Assembly (NCBI GenBank): GCA_932182025.1
Contig: CAKNXK010000026.1
Coordinates: 1 to 38,963, forward strand
Reading direction: 5' to 3'
Origin: an uncultured Candidatus Melainabacteria bacterium
GTDB taxonomy: Bacteria; Cyanobacteriota; Vampirovibrionia; Gastranaerophilales; Gastranaerophilaceae
Length of the DNA: 38,963 bases
Positions 1 through 6,860 of this stretch are shown here, piece by piece (within the stretch, counting starts at the first letter, position 1; every line of letters starts with the position of its first letter). The position numbers and the translations under genes were made by a program. The notes under the pieces are model-generated. The model did no database searches and was not told where the DNA came from. It worked only from the letters and a program-made list of their open reading frames with translations.

Positions 1-35
1 AAAACGCAACACAATACATATTGTGTTGCGTTTTT
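1..35. repeat. Palindromic hairpin, left copy
   Basis: A perfect 15-bp inverted repeat (arm AAAACGCAACACAAT at 1-15, its complement at 20-34) encloses a 4-nt loop ACAT. The flanking A and T runs would make it a bidirectional intrinsic terminator. The same stem with a different loop occurs at 38878-38911. The window begins exactly at the arm, so the element may be cut here, and what it terminates on the left is unknown. Confidence 0.8.
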
Positions 36-152
36 GTTATTTTGCTTCACATATAAACTAACTTGTTGTCTAGCTTAGTTAGGGTTATAAAAAATTTTAT
101 AATCATTTATCTTATAATTGCTAATTTAAATAAATTTATGAGGTAAATAATT

Positions 153-710
153 ATGAAACAAATTGTGCCTGAAAAAAGTTCGGAAAAAGTTGCAAAGTTT
201 TTAAAAAAGAATTCTTTGCATAAACGTGACTTTGCGGAAATGATAGGTGTAACACTTTCTTATGTGTATAATCTAATAGATGAAACTGTTCCATTCTCAA
301 CCCGCGGTACTACCATTGAACGCATTGCAGTTGTTATGGATATTAATCCGGAAGAGTTTGGAGAATACAGAATTCCACAAGAACCTATTTTGATTGATGA
401 ATCTGTAGAGACTCTGAAAGATTATATTAAAGAAAATAATCTTTCTGTTGTCAATTTCTTAAAAGCATTTCCACGTAAAAAAAGACTTGATATTGTTGAT
501 GTTTTACGCGGTGCAATGCCTTTACCTATTGATTATAAAGAATTAAAACTTATAGGAAAAACTCTTAACATGCCTGATGAAGAGGTTTATATGCTTTGGG
601 AAGGCAGAATTAAACAAATATTAGAATCATCAGGTATGAATATTTATGCCAATTCTGAATTGCTTAATTCAATGCTTGGCTGTGCAAAAAAATACTTGTT
701 AAAAAATTAA
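153..710 (+). CDS. XRE-family helix-turn-helix protein
   Basis: 185-residue probable DNA-binding regulator. Residues about 20-70 form a Cro/C1-type helix-turn-helix (KRDFAEMIGVTLSYVYNLID followed by TIERIAVVMDINPEEF). Residues about 88-160 look like a second, more divergent HTH-like repeat (NNLSVVNFLKAF, then LKLIGKTLNMPDEEVYMLWE). There is no membrane segment or enzymatic domain. The ATG follows a GAGGT ribosome site at 6-10 nt spacing. A TATAAT lies at 113-118, without a convincing -35. The gene converges on the next one, and the two stop codons overlap by 4 bp. Targets cannot be read from sequence. Confidence 0.85.
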   Translation: MKQIVPEKSSEKVAKFLKKNSLHKRDFAEMIGVTLSYVYNLIDETVPFSTRGTTIERIAVVMDINPEEFGEYRIPQEPILIDESVETLKDYIKENNLSVVNFLKAFPRKKRLDIVDVLRGAMPLPIDYKELKLIGKTLNMPDEEVYMLWEGRIKQILESSGMNIYANSELLNSMLGCAKKYLLKN

Positions 711-1111
711 TCTTTTATTTGAAAGATACATTTAACGCAATGAGCTTTTGGCTGCAAAACAAGATTATCTTCTAAATCATGCATTCTTGCAATTCTTGTA
801 ACCAAAGGCTCTCCGCACATAGGACAGTGCAAATTTGTTTCTCTTTTAAGAATACGTGATTTTAAATCTTCGATTGCATCATCAGAAACCATTTTGAACT
901 CATATTCACGTTCATATTTTTTGATGTCATTTGGAGAACATTTTAGAACCCGTGCCAGCTTCTGTCTCTGTGTAACAGAAAGAAACAATTCTCTTCCTGA
1001 TTCAATATCTTCAAGAATTTCTAAAGGTATATTGGTTCTATCCGCTAATCCATATATAGAATAGCCGGCTTTTTCTCTTTCTGTTTGTATAAATTCTGCC
1101 AAACTAGTCAT
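707..1111 (-). CDS. XRE-type HTH protein with C-terminal zinc ribbon
   Basis: 134-residue protein. The N-terminal ~65 residues are a Cro/C1-like HTH (EKAGYSIYGLADRTNIPLEILEDIES). Residues about 95-130 carry two CxxC pairs, CPMC and CVKC, which form a probable zinc ribbon. Its start overlaps the end of wecB by 8 bp on the same strand, so the pair is probably transcribed together and translationally coupled, with wecB first. A regulatory role is inferred from the HTH; no target can be named. The same fold occurs in unrelated regulators and toxin-antitoxin proteins, but no toxin partner is adjacent. Confidence 0.8.
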   Translation of the reverse strand: MTSLAEFIQTEREKAGYSIYGLADRTNIPLEILEDIESGRELFLSVTQRQKLARVLKCSPNDIKKYEREYEFKMVSDDAIEDLKSRILKRETNLHCPMCGEPLVTRIARMHDLEDNLVLQPKAHCVKCIFQIKD

Positions 1112-2222
1112 TGAAATACTCTCTTATAATTTTTTCTATTTGTATTGAAGCTGTACCATCTCCGTACGGATTTTGAGCTTTTAATCTCGTAGCTTCTTTT
1201 GTAGAAGATAGTATTTTTTCACTTTCTTCTAATATTTTTTCGTAGTCAGCACCAACAAGCATTGAAACTCCTGCATCAATACCTTCTTTTCTTTCTGTTT
1301 CATATCTCATAACAAGAGTTGGGCAAGCAAACGAAGGTGCTTCTTCTTGAATACCTCCTGAATCGGTAAGTATTAATTTTGCATTCTTCATTAAATATAC
1401 AAGATACGGATAATCAAGCGGAGTTAACAAGTGTATATTGCTAATATTTCCTAAGCGTTCATGAATCTTAATTCTTACATTAGGATTTGGATGAACAGGG
1501 ATTACAAAAGTATGGTCATCATATTTTTTTGCTAAGTATGATATTGCTTCAATAATTCTGTCAATTCTTTCTCCGTGGTTTTCACGTCTGTGAGCGGTGA
1601 TTAAAACCAATTTATCATCGATAGGAATATTCTTTTCTTTGTAGAACTGTTCAGATTTTTCAATAACTTCTTGAGATAAGCAGAACAGTGCATCAATAAC
1701 GGTATTTCCTACTACATGAATTTTATTTTCTGAGATATCTTCACGAAGAAGAGCTTGTTTGTTTACATCAGTTGGTGCAAAATGCAAAGCTGCAACGCGA
1801 GATGTCATTTGTCTCATAACTTCTTCAGGGAATGGTTCATAGATATCATACGAACGAAGCCCTGCTTCAACATGAAATACTGGAATTTTATGATAAAAAC
1901 TGGTTAATGCACCGCAAAGCACAGTCATTGTGTCGCCTTGAACTATAGTTGCATCAATTTTGTTTTCATTAAACACTTTGTCTAATGAGGTTAGAATTCT
2001 GGCTTGAACAGATGATAATGACTGATTTTCTCTCATACAGTCAAGATTAATATCAGCTTTTAAACCAAAGTATGCAAGAGTTTGGTTAGAAAGCTCTTTT
2101 TGCTGTTCAGTGTTACAAATAATTACGTTATAATCTTCCGGATATTTCTTTAAAGTTAATATCACAGGAGCAAGTTTAATGATTTCCGGACGAGTTCCGA
2201 ATATAAAAGCAATGTTCTTCAT
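1104..2222 (-). CDS. wecB: UDP-N-acetylglucosamine 2-epimerase, non-hydrolysing
   Basis: 372-residue WecB/MnaA-type enzyme interconverting UDP-GlcNAc and UDP-ManNAc in the cytoplasm for surface polysaccharide synthesis. Visible family motifs are FGTRPEIIKLAPVI at the N-terminus, HVEAGLRS, the FPEEVMRQ segment and TDSGGIQEEAPSF near the C-terminus. The length is normal. The ATG at 2222 gives the canonical MKNIAFIFGTRPE start. An upstream in-frame codon at 2297 would add 25 atypical residues and run over the divergent gltD start, so it was not used. The downstream HTH/zinc-ribbon gene overlaps its end. No other polysaccharide genes are adjacent; rmlA is 17 kb away. Confidence 0.92.
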   Translation of the reverse strand: MKNIAFIFGTRPEIIKLAPVILTLKKYPEDYNVIICNTEQQKELSNQTLAYFGLKADINLDCMRENQSLSSVQARILTSLDKVFNENKIDATIVQGDTMTVLCGALTSFYHKIPVFHVEAGLRSYDIYEPFPEEVMRQMTSRVAALHFAPTDVNKQALLREDISENKIHVVGNTVIDALFCLSQEVIEKSEQFYKEKNIPIDDKLVLITAHRRENHGERIDRIIEAISYLAKKYDDHTFVIPVHPNPNVRIKIHERLGNISNIHLLTPLDYPYLVYLMKNAKLILTDSGGIQEEAPSFACPTLVMRYETERKEGIDAGVSMLVGADYEKILEESEKILSSTKEATRLKAQNPYGDGTASIQIEKIIREYFND

Positions 2223-2231
2223 AATATTTAT

Positions 2232-2274
2232 TATACAATAGAAAGAATTTTTGGTATAATTTTCATACGGAGGG
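2232..2274 (+). promoter_or_regulatory. Promoter and ribosome site of the gltD-GH38 operon
   Basis: TATAAT at 2255-2260 is preceded at 17 nt by TATACA (4 of 6 matches to a -35). CGGAGGG at 2268-2274 lies 7 nt before the ATG at 2282. The 59-bp divergent gap also has to hold the wecB promoter on the other strand. Confidence 0.55.
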
Positions 2275-2281
2275 CTTTTAT

Positions 2282-3649
2282 ATGAGACAGAGACCAAAAG
2301 AACAGGATAAATTCGAGCGCAGACATAACTTTGAGGCTGTAGAAGAAAATCTTACGCAAGAACAAGTTAAGGAAGAAGCATCAAGATGTTTGACCTGCAA
2401 GAATCCTCGTTGTGTAAAAGGATGTCCAGTGAATATTCAAATACCTGATTTTATAAAAGCTCTAAAAGAAGATAATCTTGAACTAGCAGGAGAAATAATT
2501 CGTCAGACAAGCATGCTTCCTTCTGTTTGCGGACGTGTATGTCCTCAGGAAAGACAGTGTGAAGGAAATTGTGTATTGGGTATCAAAGGCGAATCAATTG
2601 CAATAGGAGCTCTAGAACGTTATGTAGGTGATAACACTTCTGCTAAAAAAACAGGAATTATTCCTTCCGGTAAAAAAGTTGCAATTGTGGGTTCCGGTTG
2701 TGCAGGTATTACAGCTGCTTCTGATTTAAGAAAAGCAGGACACGATGTTACTATTTTTGAAGCATTACATAAGTTTGGCGGAGTATTAAGATATGGTATT
2801 CCTCCATTCAGGCTTCCAAGAAATGTTCTCGATAGAGAAATTAATAACCTTCAAGAAATGGGAGTAAGGTTTGAAAAGAACGTTATTGTAGGTAAATCAA
2901 TCACACTTAAACAACTTAAAGAAGACGGGTTTGATGCAATATTTATCTGCTCAGGTGCAGGACTTCCTAAAATGATGAATATCCCGGGAGAAAACCTAAA
3001 CGGTGTATTCTCTGCAAATGAATTCCTTACCCGTGTTAATTTAATGGGTGCAAATGAAGAAGAAAATGCTACACCATTAAAAATCGGGAAATCTGCTGCA
3101 ATAATCGGCGGCGGTAATGTTGCAATGGACGCAGCAAGAACTGCTGTAAGAGCAGGATTTGAAAAAGTTTATATTGTATATAGAAGAACCGAAACAGAGC
3201 TTCCTGCGCGTTTAGAAGAAATTCGTCATGCAAAAGAAGAAGGTGTAATATTCCAATTCTTGCATGCACCTGTTGAAATTCTTGGAGATGATTGTGTAAC
3301 AGGCATGCGCTTTGAAGTTATGGAACTCGGTGAACCTGATGAATCAGGCAGACGAAAACCTGTAGGTACCGGTAGATTTGTCGATTTAGATGTCGATACT
3401 GTTATTGTAGCTCTTGGAACAGGCCCAAATCCGATTATTCAAAAATCTGCTTTAATGGAAGGGCTTGATTTTGAAACAGATAAGCGCGGATATTTTATAG
3501 TAAATGAAGACACTAGGGAAACTTCAATCCCTGCAATTTACGCAGGCGGTGATGTTGCACCTGTTGGCGCTTCAAATGCGATTAATGCAATGGGTGCAGG
3601 CAAAAAAGCTGCTAAAGCTATAAATGAGTATTTGGAAAGTTTGAGATAA
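2282..3649 (+). CDS. gltD: Glutamate synthase small-subunit-type flavoprotein oxidoreductase
   Basis: 455-residue NADPH-dependent oxidoreductase of the GltD/GltA/NfnB/SudA type. The N-terminal Fe-S domain has cysteines at 36, 39, 44, 48 and 83, 87, 93, 97, placing two [4Fe-4S] clusters. A Rossmann FAD site GSGCAG starts at residue 137, and a second dinucleotide site IGGGNVAMDAA binds NAD(P)H. The C-terminus has the typical AGGDV and NAMGAGKKAA motifs. No large glutamate synthase subunit (GltB) or NfnA partner is next to it. It could therefore be a homomeric GltA-like enzyme, or partner a subunit encoded elsewhere. The stop and the next start share one base (TAATG). Confidence 0.88.
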   Translation: MRQRPKEQDKFERRHNFEAVEENLTQEQVKEEASRCLTCKNPRCVKGCPVNIQIPDFIKALKEDNLELAGEIIRQTSMLPSVCGRVCPQERQCEGNCVLGIKGESIAIGALERYVGDNTSAKKTGIIPSGKKVAIVGSGCAGITAASDLRKAGHDVTIFEALHKFGGVLRYGIPPFRLPRNVLDREINNLQEMGVRFEKNVIVGKSITLKQLKEDGFDAIFICSGAGLPKMMNIPGENLNGVFSANEFLTRVNLMGANEEENATPLKIGKSAAIIGGGNVAMDAARTAVRAGFEKVYIVYRRTETELPARLEEIRHAKEEGVIFQFLHAPVEILGDDCVTGMRFEVMELGEPDESGRRKPVGTGRFVDLDVDTVIVALGTGPNPIIQKSALMEGLDFETDKRGYFIVNEDTRETSIPAIYAGGDVAPVGASNAINAMGAGKKAAKAINEYLESLR

Positions 3650-5748
3650 TGAGAAAACAAGTTATAGCATATTTACATACTCACTGGGATAGAGAGTGGT
3701 ACAGAGAATTCGAAATCTTTAGAATGCGTCTTCTAAGGGTGTTTGATAATGTGCTTGATATGCTTGATACAAATAAGATTCCTTGTTTTTATTTTGATGG
3801 TCAGGTGTCAGCTTTAGAAGATTATCTGGAAATCAGACCGGAAAAAGAACAACTTGTAAGAACTTTAATTCGACAAAAGAAACTTTTTATAGGTCCGTTT
3901 TATTGTCTTGTAGATGAATTTTTAACGGATAAGACTTGTTTTGAAAAAAATCTTGAATTAGGAATGAAGAAAGCTATTGATTTTGGTTGTTCTGATTTTA
4001 TCGGATATTTGCCGGATACATTCGGACATAGTCAAAACGTAGTTGATATTCTTCGGGAATTCGGCATTAATAAAACCGTTGTTTGGCGCGGGGTTGGAGA
4101 TTTTCCTGCGGAGTTTAAATGGTGCGGTATGGATACTGTAAATCTTGTGCGCGGTTATTTTAACGATGTTTTTTCTTTAAAATGTTCTGTGGAAGAAAAA
4201 GCAGAAATCCTCAAAAAAACATTGGATGCAATTAGCGAAAAATCAGGTCAATATATGCTTTTGCCGATTGGTGCTGATCATCTTGGGGTGCCAAAAGATA
4301 TTCAGGATCAGATTATTGCGGTTAATGAAATCTTAAAAGAAGACTATAATATTAAACTGGGCTCGCCATTTGATTATTTTAGATATGCTCATGGTTTTGA
4401 TGACTTTGAATATAACGGAGAGCTTAGAGATAATTCTAAAACTTTTGTTTTGCAAGGCTGCTACTCTTCTAGACTTGATTTAAAACGATATAATGTTGAA
4501 TGTTCTCACAAGTTAGAGTTGGCTTCAAAATTTGTACGTTTTGCTAAAGCAGAGAAAAAATACGAGTCGATATTAAATTACGCATATAAAATGCTTATCC
4601 AAAATCAGGCTCATGATGGGATTTGCGGATGTTCGGTTGATGATGTTCATTCAGAAAATATTACCCGATATAAAAAGATTCTGCAAATTGCCGAAACAAT
4701 TATCGATGAATTGAAGCTTGAAACTAAATTTGAAGAAAAGATGGTTTTAAATCTTTCTGATAAGCCTTTTTCGGGGATTATTGAGTTTGAAAGTTCAGAA
4801 CCGCTTAAAGGTTTTCAAAAAATTTCATCAAGATACGGATTTGATAAAAAACTTTTGACTGATACTCAAAGAATACCTGTAACAGAGGATTATAAGGAAA
4901 TTGGCACTTATTTGGCAGAGGTCTGGGATTTACAGCCAAATGAAATTAGTTTTATAGATGTTGATTTTGAAGATACTGATTTAGAAGTTACAGATACTTT
5001 ACTTCAAAATTCTAAAATAAAGTTTACTATTGAGCTCGGACAGATGTTTATAAATGGTCTGCCTGTTTCTTTAGTAGATTTTATTGATTTAGGTGACAGT
5101 TATAATAACGGTCCAAAAGAAGATGATTGTGGCGCTGAACTTAAGCTTTATCGTACGAAAGTAGTTATGAGCGGTAAAAAACGTGCTGCTTTAAAAATTG
5201 ATTTTGAAAGTCAGTGGGATATAGTTTCTCTTGTTGTGTCATTAGATAAAGGGGCTGATTTCTTAAAATTTGATTTTGATTGGGTAAATACCCAGAAAAA
5301 TCATTTGCTGGAAGTAAAATTCGAGCTTCCTGAGCCAATAAGAGAGGTATTCTCTGAGGATATGAATACAATTATCAAACGTGAGTTTAACCCGGATTAT
5401 GATATTAGAAAAAACTTGCCAGAAACTCGCGGTATTGAAGCTAAAACAAACTCTGCACCAATGCAAAGAGGCTTGTTTATTGATGAAATGACAAATAATC
5501 TAGGTATTGTAACAAAGGGATTAACCCAATATGAAGTCTTTGGAAATGCCCTATATTTGCCGATACTAAGAGCTACGGGTGTAATTTCAAATCCTAAAAA
5601 TCCGGCTCGTTCAACCCCTGCTGGACCTCCATTAGAAACTCCTGCATTGCAAATGCAAGGAGAAAATAAAGCAGGATTTGCTGTATTCTTTGGAAACAAG
5701 AATGCGTTTGAAGATGTGTTACAACAAATTTATAGATTTGTTCTCTAA
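3649..5748 (+). CDS. Glycoside hydrolase family 38 alpha-mannosidase
   Basis: 699-residue GH38 family enzyme. The zinc/catalytic signature is present: HTHWDREW near the N-terminus (H12 and D14), LPDTFGHSQN with the probable nucleophile D123, and QNQAHDGICG around residue 320, matching the metal-binding histidine region. The family cleaves alpha-mannosides, or 2-O-mannosylglycerate in MngB; substrate cannot be told from sequence. It lacks a signal peptide, so it is probably cytoplasmic. It is shorter than many GH38 members (about 850-1000 residues), mostly in the C-terminal beta domains. Its start overlaps the gltD stop by one base, implying translational coupling with no obvious biochemical link. 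Confidence 0.87.
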   Translation: MRKQVIAYLHTHWDREWYREFEIFRMRLLRVFDNVLDMLDTNKIPCFYFDGQVSALEDYLEIRPEKEQLVRTLIRQKKLFIGPFYCLVDEFLTDKTCFEKNLELGMKKAIDFGCSDFIGYLPDTFGHSQNVVDILREFGINKTVVWRGVGDFPAEFKWCGMDTVNLVRGYFNDVFSLKCSVEEKAEILKKTLDAISEKSGQYMLLPIGADHLGVPKDIQDQIIAVNEILKEDYNIKLGSPFDYFRYAHGFDDFEYNGELRDNSKTFVLQGCYSSRLDLKRYNVECSHKLELASKFVRFAKAEKKYESILNYAYKMLIQNQAHDGICGCSVDDVHSENITRYKKILQIAETIIDELKLETKFEEKMVLNLSDKPFSGIIEFESSEPLKGFQKISSRYGFDKKLLTDTQRIPVTEDYKEIGTYLAEVWDLQPNEISFIDVDFEDTDLEVTDTLLQNSKIKFTIELGQMFINGLPVSLVDFIDLGDSYNNGPKEDDCGAELKLYRTKVVMSGKKRAALKIDFESQWDIVSLVVSLDKGADFLKFDFDWVNTQKNHLLEVKFELPEPIREVFSEDMNTIIKREFNPDYDIRKNLPETRGIEAKTNSAPMQRGLFIDEMTNNLGIVTKGLTQYEVFGNALYLPILRATGVISNPKNPARSTPAGPPLETPALQMQGENKAGFAVFFGNKNAFEDVLQQIYRFVL

Positions 5749-5768
5749 GATTTTAGACTCAATTAATC

Positions 5769-6752
5769 TTAAAAAATAGGTTTGTTATAATCATATCCCA
5801 TTGAATCAAGACGTTTTATGCAATCTGCAGCATAACTTTCTTTTAGAGATGAGCCATTATAATCTCTTAGAGCCATTCTCATTGCTTCTTTTGCTTCAGA
5901 TGGGGTAAGTGTTACTGTTCCGTCTCTCAGAGCATTAGCAGCTTTTTCAATATTAGGTTGTTTTCCAACTTTCCATCCTTTGATTCTGGCTACTGCTTGA
6001 GCGTAGTTTGTTTGAAAAATTAAAAGCCCCGCTTTAATTCCGGTATTTCTGTCAGTTAAATCGTGTGTTTTTAAATTTTGTATTGTATCATTTCTACATT
6101 CTTGGTTAACTTTATCATATATTCCCCACTTGTCTTGTTTGATACTTCTAACAGAGCTTGGAATTACTTGCATGCAACCATCTTTGTTATTTTTAGGATC
6201 AATAAAATGACATTCTCTGCTAATAATAACAGTGATTACTTCCGGAGGGACATTATAACGTTTTGCTTCTTCAGTAATAGTTTGATTCCATTTTTCGATT
6301 TCTTCTTCGGTAAGCTTTGTACCGCGATATTCAGCCTCACTTGCAATGTTAGCTTTCATATCTAAAGCTTCAGAGTTGGTAGAACATTTCGTATTTTCTT
6401 TTGGCATTATTGTATTTTTTAATACATTTAGAAAATCAAATAATTCTTGGGCTGTTACCTTTTCTCTTGTAAAGAGTGCTCCTATATAATTTAGTCCAGT
6501 AGCCGAATCCATTACGCAATCATCAGCTTCACTTACGCTAAGTGTATTATCAGCTCCTGCAAAGGTTTTAACTTGACTCCATATATATTTAAGCTCGTTT
6601 CTATCTATTTTGTTATCACCGTTTTTATCAAATATTGATAACATCTTGCTATATTTTTCTTGCAAATCTTTTGAAAAAACTATTGTTTTGTTAAAATTTT
6701 GAAATGCATTATTAGTTTTTTGGTCATATTTAAAAGAATCAAATTCAGCCAT
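5769..6752 (-). CDS. EF-hand plus lytic-transglycosylase-like protein
   Basis: 327 residues. Residues 42-53 (DKNGDNKIDRNE) are a canonical 12-residue calcium-binding EF-hand loop, and a degenerate second EF-like segment (GADNTLSVSEAD) follows about 25 residues later. Residues about 168-290 resemble the SLT/lysozyme-like fold: ISRECHF with catalytic-type Glu180, GCMQVIPSSV, then ALRDYNGSS. That predicts cleavage of peptidoglycan glycan strands, possibly calcium-dependent. There is no signal peptide or membrane segment, so export would need a non-Sec route, or the N-terminus is atypical. The ATG has a GGAGAT ribosome site. Single gene, convergent with the GH38 gene; upstream 6753-6860 holds only AT-rich promoter-like sequence. 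Confidence 0.72.
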   Translation of the reverse strand: MAEFDSFKYDQKTNNAFQNFNKTIVFSKDLQEKYSKMLSIFDKNGDNKIDRNELKYIWSQVKTFAGADNTLSVSEADDCVMDSATGLNYIGALFTREKVTAQELFDFLNVLKNTIMPKENTKCSTNSEALDMKANIASEAEYRGTKLTEEEIEKWNQTITEEAKRYNVPPEVITVIISRECHFIDPKNNKDGCMQVIPSSVRSIKQDKWGIYDKVNQECRNDTIQNLKTHDLTDRNTGIKAGLLIFQTNYAQAVARIKGWKVGKQPNIEKAANALRDGTVTLTPSEAKEAMRMALRDYNGSSLKESYAADCIKRLDSMGYDYNKPIF

Positions 6753-6860
6753 AACGTATCTCCGATACCCATAAATCTTACGATAATGTTTACGGCTAAA
6801 TTTCTTAAAACTTTAGAGTTTTTGATACAAATTTTACAAAAATTAACATTTCAACTAATA

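Noticed and set aside
2223..2297. N-terminal extension of wecB by 25 residues
   Set aside because: It overlaps the divergent gltD start, has no ribosome site, and the family begins at MKNIAFIFGTRPE.
3069..3269. Minus-strand small ORF inside gltD
   Set aside because: Lies wholly inside a conserved gene in another frame, with no independent signal; representative of many such shadows.
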